Source: Plakobranchus ocellatus
Lineage: Eukaryota; Mollusca; Gastropoda; Plakobranchidae
Assembly: GCA_019648995.1 (NCBI GenBank)
Contig: BLXT01001089.1
Coordinates: 86,815 to 108,585 of the forward strand
Direction: 5' to 3'
Length of the DNA stretch: 21,771 nucleotides
Notes under the pieces: generated by a model
The model's input: only the letters and a program-made list of their open reading frames with translations
What the model was told of the DNA's origin: nothing
Databases searched by the model: none
In this document: positions 1-10,100 of the stretch, piece after piece
How positions within the stretch are numbered: the first letter of the stretch is position 1
Layout of the letters: each line of letters opens with the position of its first letter
Translations under genes and position numbers: made by a program

Positions 1-28
1 AAAAAAAAAAAAAAAAAAAAGCACTCAC

Positions 29-289
29 CAAAAATTTAGTCTTTAAAACAGATCCATCGTTCAGTGTTAATTTAACAAAAGGCAGCTTCGCCTCCTCTGA
101 CTTGTCAGTGCCAGGCAAATTGAACTCTACAGCCTTAGACTCATAACGAATTTCTACTTGATCCTTTACATTTTTAAGGGCACACATTATTGAGGCTAGT
201 ATAATATCATTTTCTACAACATAGGCCAACGGTTCACTCATGTCGGGGTTATTGAAAGTAATCATGGCATCAGCACAAGACTCCCATAC
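29..289 (-). CDS. COQ6: COQ6 coding exon 4
   Basis: Exactly 87 codons in phase 0 at both ends, residues 125-211. It opens with VWESCADAMITF and has LAYVVENDIILASI, equivalent to the GYIVENDVI block of animal COQ6, and ends in LKTKFL just before the expected GADG FAD-contact motif in the next exon. Donor GTGAGT at 28-23; an A20 tract fills the window edge at 1-20, inside intron 4. Confidence 0.95.
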
Positions 290-3200
290 CTAAAACACAC
301 AACAAAAAAAATCAGAGAAAACATGAATGTGAAAAATATTTAATTAATATAATTTTTTTTTCACAATCAGCAACACCATGAGATCACTGAAATCCCAAAG
401 GGGAAAAAAATATTTTCACTTATCATGTTATGTTTATAAAGTTGGAGATTCATTAAAAAAAGTTCACCCCTTTTTGTGAAATCTCTTATGATAAAAAACA
501 GGGCAGTTATTTATGTTTTTAAAAAGAAAAAACTGCTGGCATGCAACTTTGTTTTCTACATCAAGAAAAAATAAGAATGTTTTCCTTACATGGAAACAAA
601 TTTCATCAGACACTAAAAAATCTCATAAAAAAATTACATTAGTTGTTTTGAAGGAATATGACACCAAGTTCTATTTATAGCCTCAATTATTAATTTACTA
701 CATGATAGAAAAAATTACCGCAATCCTTAACATGGTCTAAAAAAAAACCAGATAAACCAAACGTTTAAATTTATAAAACTCAGGAAGCAATTGAAGACCA
801 AATATCTTTAAAGCAAAACAGTCCTCGGGTGCATAACCACACTATTATCAAAACATTAAATTGGCAGCTCATTGTTTCTATTAAAGTTCTTAATATTTTA
901 TTAACCATCCACTTATAAAAATCCTTTAATTTAATATAGGTATATCTTGTTTTCTCCTTGACTATTGTCTTAACTTTAAACTTCTCAAAAATCATTAATT
1001 AAGACTGCCCTGTCATTTGCCATTACATTTTAAAAGCAATAGCTTTTATTTTTTACCCATTTGCTGCAACTCCCAATGGCTTGCACTTACTTGCATCCTT
1101 AACACTGGAAAGCATCTCATTCCTTCTATTTCTGACCATGCGCCAAAACCTTTGAGGAAAAAAAGGTGGAAGATATTTCTTAAGTCAGAAATTTTAAAAT
1201 TTTAGATCATGGATTTTTCTTTAACTGGATAAATCTGCTTAAAGTTATGAAACCAATATTAAAAAAAAAAAAAAAAAAAACCAAGGTAAATATCTCTCTT
1301 TCTCGAAATTTTATATGACTCATCTGACTGATTCAGAATAGTCTCAAGAAATATTATATATAATATAATAATATTGTGTATGCTCTTTTTTTTCCCCATG
1401 GCCCTAAAAACTCAACATCCAGTATGTTGGCCATTTCAAGACATGGATATTATCTTTTTTGTTCAGATTTGTTCTGAGCAGCTTATATTATACATTATGG
1501 GTAAGCATATTATCCTGGTAAGAAAAACCAAAAAAGTCAAGTCAAGTCTATAATAGAATGTTGAGTAGGCCCAGCATTTATTTTGAACACTGCATACTGC
1601 TGAGTAGTCGAACAGTGGAAGGATTCAGAGCACATGTTCTGTTGCTGAACTGGTCTGGTACAGTGAAGTCTCCAGAGTCCTTGCCTGCCTCTAGAAGCAC
1701 AATTTTCTTGTCACGGAGAAGTGCATTATTGGCTGTTGAAACAAAAAAAGACACTGAGCAAAAATATTGTTAGGCATCTAGGCATTTATTGTGAAGTTTA
1801 TTCAGACAACAAAAAATTGTCTGGTCTACTTTTTAACATATTGAAAATTCAAATTCATAAAAAACAAAAAAAAACCCACACAAAACACTTTTTAAAATCC
1901 TTAGGCAAACATTACTACACTCAGAGGATGTCAGAGCAAGAGCATCAGCTGAGCTTAAAACAAAAATATTCAAACTGGGCAAAAAAGAAGTGTCACTGTA
2001 GATCTATATCGAATTCACTCTAGATTATTTGGCACTCAGGACTGAGGGGAGCAGATTTCTATGTCTTTAGATTAATGTGCACTCAATTCATTCATCAAGA
2101 ATCACATCGTGATTACCTTTTTTTTTTTTTTTTACGTGCTATTTACACAAATTAAATTTTTTTCATCAAAACAAAAATAATAAATAAATAAATTAATTAA
2201 ATACAAAAAAAGGTGAAAACTTTTGTTACTAGAAACATCATGTCATGCTCGTTTCCTTAGTAAGTTTCTATGGTAGTTTATTTGTGTTCATCATTTTTTT
2301 TCTTGATAAAGCCTTTTAAGGCGAAATGTTTTTACGTATACTCTGTGTTGTTTTATTTCTTTTTATAAGTTTGAGTTGGTGGTTGTTTACTTTTACTATA
2401 TTTGTTATTAGAAACCAAATTTTATCCATAGAAGTAATAGGAATTGTTTTTTTTTTTTACTTTTAAAAACCTCAAGGCCTATAAAGACCCCGTCTTCATG
2501 ACTGTACTTCATACATTGATCTGAATTGCATGCCTCACTGTATAAGAATAATCATTCATTAAAATCATAGAAAATGTTGCCAAGTTTATAGTCTTGTCTA
2601 GACAGTTCTTTAAAAAAGGTTGTATCTTTAAAAAAACGAGAATGAGGTATGGAAATGTGCCCCATAAATTGACAACACACAGTGAAGAGTTTCTTCTCTT
2701 TTCACAGAATGATCGATTACTAAAGTTTTCTTCCGAATTCTTGTTAACTTTGCTTTGCAAAAGTTAAAAGTTTGATAATGTCATTAGTGTTTTCATAATT
2801 TCATAAGCTGCAATAAACTCTCACCTCACTGTCCGAACATTCAAATAATGCCATGCAGTTGAAATAGTTTAATCTTTCATTATATCCCATACTTTGTTGG
2901 TACTTCTTTAAAAGGTATTTATGGCGAATTCCACAGGAATTGGTGTGATAACAGAAAAAAAACTCAAGCAGCCTTAAAATAATTATTATACATTCATTTC
3001 ACATTATTTTTTTTTTTATGGAAAAATTAGCAATGGAGATGCTGCACAATTAGCCATTTTGTATCACAGTGTGAATTTGTAACAGTAACTCTCCTTTGAA
3101 CATTTTAGCTATGATTGTATACTTATATGTAGGACATCATCCAACATTATCTTTTTTTATTTGAGGTCTCAAAAGTCTCAGAAAGGTGAATTTGTTTTTG

Positions 3201-4866
3201 AACATAAAATAAGATAAAAGCTTTCTTTACAATTCCAATCATTTGGTTTGCTTTCTGTATGAATGTGGGGTATGAAAAATAGGCTGCTATTAGCTGACAT
3301 TCCTACACGCATACATTCATGGCACATTATTGCCAGCCACCATTGTTATTGTATATTCATCACTTAACCTTACATTTTGATGTTTCTAAATCTTTTTTAT
3401 ATTTGTCACTATTTTACATTGTTTATTGTAAATCTTAGAATTTTCGGCAGACTTTAAATATGCTACTAATTTTATCTATCAGGCCAATAATGAATAAAAA
3501 TAATAATTAATGGGATTCAAGATACTACCTATCAAAGGCATACTTTTGCCCACATACTTCTTTTGAAAAAGTCTACGATTACTTATCCATAGATGGACAG
3601 CATAATTGAGTGTCATAAGATTGGAGATTAATTTAAAGTCCTACGTTATTAAATAAAATCAAGATAAAAAATCTAAACTGACTGTAATCTAATAGCCCAG
3701 TGAAATCCTCCATTACATCTAGTAGATGAGTGAAATACATGAAATGCATGTCTTTTTCTGAAACCATGCTGAGAATTTATTGTTTGTGAAATTATCTACA
3801 ATGTCACCTCTTATATGTTTTAATAACTGATCTATTCCAGATTGACTATACTTACTGGCCTATAGTGAGTTATTATCTTCTTTTAAAAAAGTAAACCACT
3901 TTCCAAAGACTAAATTTTAAAAACCTGACAAAGTGACACAGATCACACCTTTCTAACTTTGTTTGGTGCTGTGGGTGAAATTTTGGCTGATTCCTTAGCT
4001 TTGTTACGGTGCAATACCTCTAACTTCCTTTCAACATAACATAAGTTTTCTTACTATTGCATATATGTTTTAATTGCCCTCTGCTCAAAAATGGTGTATT
4101 TTGCGTGTCCTCTCTGACGAAAAGACTTGAGAAGAAAGTTTTTAATACATGTATTTTCTCACCAGTTACAGCCAGGGAACCATATTTAAGTTTTTGTTTT
4201 AATTTTGTGATGACTGTGCTATTTTGTGTCTGTAATGTGTGTGTGGTTTTTTTTTTACATACATTAATTTTATAAGAAATTTTCAATCCAATTTCTAGGG
4301 ATTTCTGCAGTGTTTTAAATTAATTATTGCAATTCATAAAAAACATAAACCAAGATACTGATATTATGCTTTAAAGCTCGCCCATTACCCTGATCAACGA
4401 TCAAAAAGCATGAAGCAGCTCCCTATGAAGTTTCTCTAAATAAAGGCTAATTACACGGATTTTGATTTATAAATGTATTGATTAAAGCTTAAAGGCAGAG
4501 GATAAAAATTGGTTTGTCCAGTGCTAAGCTTAGCTGTTAATGCTGTTTTATTGCCAACTCATTTTATGATGTTACGTTTTATGCATGACAGGTCGATAAC
4601 TAGCCTGCCCCATGACCTCGGTCATGAATACCGGTCAAAACCCAATCTCTTGGTGTAGTTTTGAAAGGGAAAACATTATCAAACTTACCTAAAGCACATG
4701 CCATTCCAGCTCCTACCATTCCTCCGCCTGATATAACAATATCAGCAAAATCCCCATCTTGTAAAGAAGCTGTTGAGTAAAATGAATATTTGCCTTTAAG
4801 TAAACTACTTAGTATACTTTGGGAAAGAACCCTTCGGGCTCCTGTGGCTGCTGCTCTTAACGCCAT
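29..4866 (-). CDS. COQ6: COQ6, ubiquinone biosynthesis flavin monooxygenase (5' part, 4 exons, incomplete)
   Basis: Coding exons in transcript order are 4866-4689, 1732-1598, 1149-1091 and 289-29, giving 211 codons; the rest lies left of the window. Seen: an Arg/Ser/Leu-rich, acid-poor N-terminus (about residues 1-35, a likely mitochondrial presequence), then the FAD-binding Rossmann motif (Asp42, Gly47-x-Gly49-x-x-Gly52), the acidic residue ending strand 2 in KKIVLLEAG (Glu74), and family blocks SNR...LLSSFGAW (89-109) and VWESCADA (from 125). The second and third FAD motifs (GADG, GD..H..P) are expected in later exons. Known of the family: COQ6 hydroxylates the ring of the coenzyme Q precursor at C5, in complex Q on the matrix face of the inner membrane, with electrons from ferredoxin. 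All three joins keep frame. It is divergent from FAM161. Assignment is very secure; UbiH-like paralogues are the only alternative. Confidence 0.96.
290..1090 (-). other. COQ6 intron 3 (801 bp)
   Basis: AT-rich intron with GTAAGT donor and acceptor TTTTAG at 295-290. An open frame at 780-995 on the minus strand resembles no known protein and is taken as chance. Confidence 0.87.
1091..1149 (-). CDS. COQ6: COQ6 coding exon 3 (59 nt microexon-like)
   Basis: This short exon starts with GT, completing the split Ser105, and encodes FGAWSEIEGMRCFPVLRMQ, which aligns with the FGAW...MR...RMQ block of animal COQ6. The acceptor has a strong T tract ending in CAAAG and the donor is GTAAGT at 1090-1085. 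Its end is in phase 0, matching the next exon. Confidence 0.94.
1150..1597 (-). other. COQ6 intron 2 (448 bp)
   Basis: AT-rich GT-AG intron with a run of A at about 1259-1280. I see no coding or RNA feature in it. Confidence 0.88.
1598..1732 (-). CDS. COQ6: COQ6 coding exon 2
   Basis: The acceptor is a T-rich tract ending in CAACAG; the exon opens with two bases that complete an Ala codon (residue 60). It encodes RDKKIVLLEAGKD (FAD ribose-binding strand 2, Glu74) and SNRTCALNPSTVRLLS, both matching COQ6 family blocks. It ends one base into a Ser codon at donor GTATGC. Length is 135 nt. The donor is weaker than its neighbours but gives the expected LLSS-FGAW join. Confidence 0.93.
1733..4688 (-). 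other. COQ6 intron 1 (2956 bp)
   Basis: The sequence is AT-rich with no recognisable coding exon on either strand. It has a GTAAGT donor and a T-rich tract with CAG acceptor at 1735-1733. It contains a hammerhead-like degenerate motif near 2303-2328 (see findings) and several T runs. Short open frames inside it resemble no protein I know. Confidence 0.85.
4689..4866 (-). CDS. COQ6: COQ6 coding exon 1
   Basis: The ATG at 4866-4864 is the first one in this frame and opens a presequence-like stretch (MALRAAATGARRVLSQ). The exon carries the FAD Rossmann motif ISGGGMVGAGMACAL and ends one base into a codon at donor GTAAGT (4688-4683). Length is 178 nt, 59 codons plus one base. A non-AUG start at an upstream in-frame TTG cannot be excluded but is unlikely. 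Confidence 0.93.
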
Positions 4867-4867
4867 T

Positions 4868-4903
4868 TTAGTAAGACTGATCTCCCTTGCAATAAACAAA
4901 CAT
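4868..4903 (-). other. Upstream ORF in the COQ6 leader
   Basis: An ATG at 4903-4901 opens an 11-codon frame (MFVYCKGDQSY) that ends with TAA at 4870-4868, one base before the COQ6 ATG and in another frame. If transcription starts upstream of 4903 this would be a termination-reinitiation uORF. The transcription start is not known. Confidence 0.4.
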
Positions 4904-4929
4904 AGTTCCGAGGTTAATAATGCAGGGTG

Positions 4930-4934
4930 ATTGG
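4930..4934 (-). promoter_or_regulatory. CCAAT box (NF-Y type)
   Basis: The minus strand reads AGCCAATCAC, a good NF-Y core with typical flanks, 64 bp upstream of the COQ6 ATG. NF-Y sites are frequent in bidirectional promoters; orientation fits COQ6 but could serve both genes. Confidence 0.5.
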
Positions 4935-5074
4935 CTTGTATAATTACTTAAACAATTTTTTCAGTCACAAAAAATTTTTTTTTAAATATGCAAGCGATTC
5001 AAATCTCCAAAAATTGTTATAGTGTTTAATTTTTGAAACTTTGACCACCATTCACATGCCACATTCGTTTCGGT

Positions 5075-6794
5075 ATGACAATGTATATGGCAACCATGGC
5101 GTCAACAAGTCATGGCTTATCCGTTTTCGCAAATAGCTGTGTGAAAAATCCAATTCAACCTAAAACTGGGTTGAACTCTACTTTGCATGAACGATCAGGT
5201 ATTTTGATAAGATATGATGATGCACTGAAAGAGATCCAACAGCTTGACAATAATGCCTGGGAAGAAAATGGTGATATCAGAGAATGGGTTATTGATCATA
5301 ACGATGAATCAACGACCGCCGTGAGTGAAAAATTGAAAGCCACTACGGCAGAGGAATTTTATGAAAAACTACAGCAATTAAAAGAAGAAAATAAGAGGAC
5401 TTTAGAAGCATTTGAAAGGCTTTATCAGCAAAAACTGATAAGAAAAAGTCAGTCGTTTGATTTTCAGCAGGATAAATCCGGCTTTGATTCTGACAGAAAA
5501 GAAGGTATTGATACATCTGATTTGGAAATTGATACTACCATGAAAAAAGACATGCATGCAGGTTTGCTCTTCAAAAAACCACCTATAGGTAGAATACATA
5601 AAAAGAGTCAAGAGGATCCAATTCTCAGTAAAACTCTACCACAAAGATCTATGCATACAAAGATTGCCAAGGAGCTATTGCCTGAAAGTTTATTGACACG
5701 TTCAAGAAAATCAAGAAGTTTAGATAATGAAGAGTGGACCAAATTTTTCTCTGATTCAATGCATGCCAATGAAGAGGACAATTTTGTTATACCACCAAAT
5801 ACTTTGAGTGATCATGAAAAAGCATTGATGAAAGTAGACAAATTATGGGAAGATTTTGATATAGCAAAATACTCTCAGAGAAGAAGTTCTGCTTCTCTCA
5901 CTCAGCATAAAAGTAATGAAGAAAGAAAGGGAGGAAAGAAATCGTCTGAATGGAGACACAGGATTACTATTCCAGAGCCTTTTAATATGAGCATCAGGGA
6001 GGCCTTAAAGGATTCCAAGAAGACTAAAGCTCAAGTAGAGCTAGAACAACGGCGCTTGGAAAAGCAACGTGAAGAAGAAGCAGAGTGTGAAAAGAAGTTC
6101 AAAGCTCGTCCAGTTCCTTCCCATGTGTATCTTCCAAAATTTGAAGAGATCATGGAAAGAAATGAGTCTAGGAGGCAGTATGTCAAACAGTATTGTAGTG
6201 AACTTTTGAAATCTCAGGTAAAGCCATTTAATTTTGAAATTAGAGAAGAGGAGAAAAAGAAGCAGAGGGCTCAATCAGCACCAATCAAACGCCCAGAGAG
6301 ACCAAAAAGTGGATTTAAAGCTAAACCCGCACCAACTCATATTTTTAAACCAGATGTGGATGAAAGATTACAGGAAGAGGAAGAATTGAGAAAAATAAGA
6401 ATAAAAATGAGATCAAAAGAACTCCTGCGGGAAGCATCTTTGCCTCCCAATATGGAAGCAAGAGAGAAACTGAAAGAGCAAGAGAGGAAAGAAAAACTTA
6501 GAAAGGCAAAGCAAGCTGCTAAGGTCAGGCAGAGAGTTAAAAGTGTTTACAGAAATGCCCATGTTGTTCCAGATTATGATATGCTATACCGTGAATTTCA
6601 AAAAGAACTAGCAAGGCGGAAATCTGCAAGGGAAGGAACAGTGGTCGAACCTTTTGATTTAGAAACAGACAAAATTCGAACAAGCAGGGATAGAATTCAG
6701 AGAGACATTGAAATGGATGAAAAGAGGTTGAAGGAAAACCGATGGCCATTTGAAGGATCCAGGGAAACACCACGCAGCTCTTTGAGGTATCTTG
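5075..6794 (+). CDS. FAM161 coding exon 1 (573 codons)
   Basis: This exon holds three quarters of the coding sequence, including both FKA.P.P.H modules. It ends one base into a Gly codon at donor GTATGT (6795-6800). An earlier GTATCT at 6787 was tested and rejected because it puts a stop in exon 2. Reading through the chosen donor gives a stop (TAA at 6800) almost at once, so intron retention would yield a 575-residue protein. Confidence 0.95.
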
Positions 6795-7062
6795 GTATGT
6801 AAACTTTTAACATATTTATGATTTTTTATTATTTTCTTTTTTTGTGTGTGTGATTTTAGAGATATTTTCAATGCATATTCATTGATCTTTTAATTGTTGG
6901 AAACTTTTGTTTCTTACTGGAATTAAATGATTTTTTTTTTTTTTTTGGTTAATGGAGGAAAAAAAGAGGCTGAAGAAGAGGAGGATTATAAAAATGTCGA
7001 AAATGTATAGCTTGTTTTTGTAAGATCTGAGAGATGGATCATTTTAGAAAAAACATTATTGC

Positions 7063-7138
<76 letters not shown>

Positions 7139-10100
7139 TCTCTCATTCTCTCTCTCATATACATATATTTATCTATCTATCTCTCTCTCCATCCCTCTTT
7201 CATACTATTATCTATCTCGTATTTAAAAATCATTTTTTCATATTTTCAGGGACGTTGTCAACATCTCTTGATTCCATACCTACACATTCAACACGCTCTG
7301 CAGAGCTCAGGTCCACTGTGATTAAGTGAGTTTGATATTTTTGTTAGCTTATTTTCTTTGGTTAGTAGGAAAATTATCAAATGAATGACATTGCACTCTG
7401 TATATATCCACATGAATGGACAATGGAAACCATGTCAAAATAAGAAAATAGCGATATATATTGAAATATAAAGCAGGAAAAATGCTTTTGTAATTAAGTT
7501 TTTATTCTCACCTCTCTTCTAATTTCCTGTTCTAAGTTTCCAAATACACTTTTAACTTTTAAAGAGACCTACGCTAAGAAACCTCTTTTTTTTTTCTCCT
7601 AAGTGTTGAACTGAATTAATAGTCGGGAAAGCAAACAGGAACAAAAAAATTCTAGAAAATAAAAACATTGTCATGAGAGAGTACATACAAGAGCACTGAA
7701 GAGATTAGGAGAGCAAATATGAAAGAAAAGATAGGGAAATCATGTTGATATTGGAACTATGTTTTATTGACAAGAAATTAATTGGGATGTAGCATAAATG
7801 TGTATATATGCTCAGAATGGGGATGGCAATTTCAATGTAAGTGGAGTGCACTGTATTTAAGGTAAATTGAATCCTTCTGGTGTTGTAAAAAATATAGCAA
7901 GGTTTTTATCCTTGTTTTTTTCAATTCTCTCAGTTTATTTATAAAATGTACCTCCATTCTATATTATGTCTGTTATTTGTTCTCACTCCAACATAAATTT
8001 TTTGTTCAATTATTTTTTTTCCTCTTAGATTCTTCACTATACTTCTTTGTGGCAGCTGCATTAATTAATATTATTTTAATATTGTTAATGTGCTCTTTGG
8101 TGTGAACACGTGGCCTTGTTCAAGGGCCTTAGTGATAAGATGAAAAATTAAAAGGTTTAACGAGAGAGGGAAAAGTCAGAAGAAGGAAAAAAAGGTGTTA
8201 GGGGCAAAGAAATATATGGAGAGAGGGAGTAGGACTTTGGTATTAGCAATTTTCAAGCTTTAAAAACTTCAGTTAGTGCTCTTTTTAAGTTCCAGTTTTG
8301 TGGCTTTTCTTTGTTTTTTTTTTTTTTTGGGGGGGGGGGGGGGGGGNNTTTGTTTTTTTTAATTTTTATGACACTGTCGCTTTTTTAAAATTGATATGCT
8401 TTAAAAAATCTCTTTTTATTATTATTTTTTTTTTGGATGATGATAGAATTCATTGAAGTCGATTTGCTTCGAAGCAGCAGCTAAATATTTATGTTACGGT
8501 ATTTATGACCCATCCTTACAAAAACTCATTGTTTATTGATATTCATGCAACAGAGATATATAAAGCAAAATATTTAAAATATCGTTGGAGCTATCGATTG
8601 TTTCATCACAAAAAATTAAACATTTTTTTATCTGGAAAATAAATTGGAGGATACTTTTAATTATTATCAACTGTATTTCTGTTGAACAAATGCCAACAAA
8701 AGACTCATTTTGAGTGAGTGTGTGATCACATATAGAGTTGAACATTTTGTAGACCATTTGAAGAAACTCTTGTCTAAAATTTCTTGTTGACTACTTTATT
8801 GTTTTTTTCATCACCTTCAAAACCAATTAAGATTTTCTTTTGTTGATTTACAACATCACTCTGTTAACTAGGAAAGATAAAGAGAGACAATTGAAGAGAC
8901 AACAGCAAAAGGAGGAAGAAGAAAAGAGGAGAAGGGTGAGAGAAGCGAAGCTGCGTCGTTATTTATCAGAAAAAACCAACAGCGATGATGTTCCCAGGGT
9001 GAGGGATTCTATAGCTGAAAGATTAAAGAGGAAGAGGTAAGATTTATCTTCTTTTTATATGTATGCGTCAAGAAGAATAGATAAGTTTCTCTTTGATAAA
9101 CAAATGTGTAAAGCGTCTACGTATAGCTGGCAAATTACATTTTAAGTATTTCAACTTGAAAATTACAGATTCATTGCTGTCACAGCCTTTCACATTTTTG
9201 TGGGAAAAGTGATATAGGATATACTTATAGCATGTCATAATTTCCAAAAAAATTATGAAAACAAAACATGAAAGTCTCATTGTTTGTAATTTGAAATATA
9301 AGGACTTCAAGTAACAATTAAGAAAGTCATATTTTTAGTGTTGTAAAATGAAGCTAAAAGAAAAATCTCTCAGTATTTATAAAGTCCTTGTTTGGTATAT
9401 TGTAAAATGTCTTGTGTTACCTTGCATGTTGATTTTTTTTTTTTTTTTGATATATGAATCTGTATGCTTGTTTTCTTTTTTTTTTTTTCCTTTTTAAAAA
9501 TGTTGCTAGCTCATTTTTATTTGAGGTCTTTTTGTTTCTTTTTTTTTTTTCAATCATTCCTGTTACTGCTGTTGAATCATAGTTAGTAATTGTAATATAT
9601 GAAATTTAAAAAAAATTAACCTTGTTTTTTTTTACATACAGCTAGAAGTCTCTGTGGAAAGTAATAGTGAACAAGTATTGGCTTTTTTTCTCTTCTATTC
9701 TTTGCCTTATCTGCACTAATTTATCATCAATTTTTAGGCAGGAAGAGAGAGCTGCTCAGGAGGCATACCAGCAACAGATAGAAGATATGAAAGCAAGGAT
9801 TGATGAGTCACCTTTATTGGTTGAAAAGTTTATGAAGGTAAATAGTTATAAAACTCCTTTTTTGCCATGAAGTTTTCAGACTAAATAATTTCTTCCTATT
9901 AGCATCCCAATAACAAAACAGCTGTGTGCCAAAGTGCTCTCAAAGTATGACAAGAATTTGGGTACAGTAAAAAGACATGAGAAACTCTTATTTTGCTTGA
10001 CTCATTCTTCATTTATAGCTTTTAAATTTTGTAACTCTTGCTGTTTAAATTTTAAGCTGTATTTAGTGTCTCATCTTGACGTAGAAAAAGTAATAACATG

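Larger units (their letters stand above)
4867..5074. promoter_or_regulatory. Divergent COQ6/FAM161 intergenic promoter segment
   Basis: Only 208 bp separate the COQ6 ATG (minus strand) from the first FAM161 ATG (plus strand), so both 5' UTRs and core promoters must share this space unless a leader intron lies elsewhere. There is no clear TATA box or CpG-rich island. A CCAAT box is present on the minus strand. I looked for an RFX X-box, common at cilia genes, and saw no convincing match. Confidence 0.7.

Noticed and set aside
499..1012. CAGGGCAGT at 499-507 and its complement ACTGCCCTG at 1004-1012 as ends of a 514 bp hAT-like element in COQ6 intron 3
   Set aside because: The match is only 9-10 bp, there is no target duplication, and several such pairs are expected by chance at this spacing.
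1558..2023. Plus-strand open frames over COQ6 exon 2 and adjoining intron
   Set aside because: The minus strand encodes the COQ6 FAD-binding region with good splice sites; the plus frames are shadows.
7034..7321. Plus-strand frame rich in Leu-Ser repeats
   Set aside because: It is translation of the CT microsatellite running into FAM161 exon 2 in the wrong frame.
8435..8517. Possible C/D snoRNA: GATGATGA C-box-like sequence with GGATG/CATCC ends
   Set aside because: No CTGA D box before the closing stem, and no guide region could be assigned.
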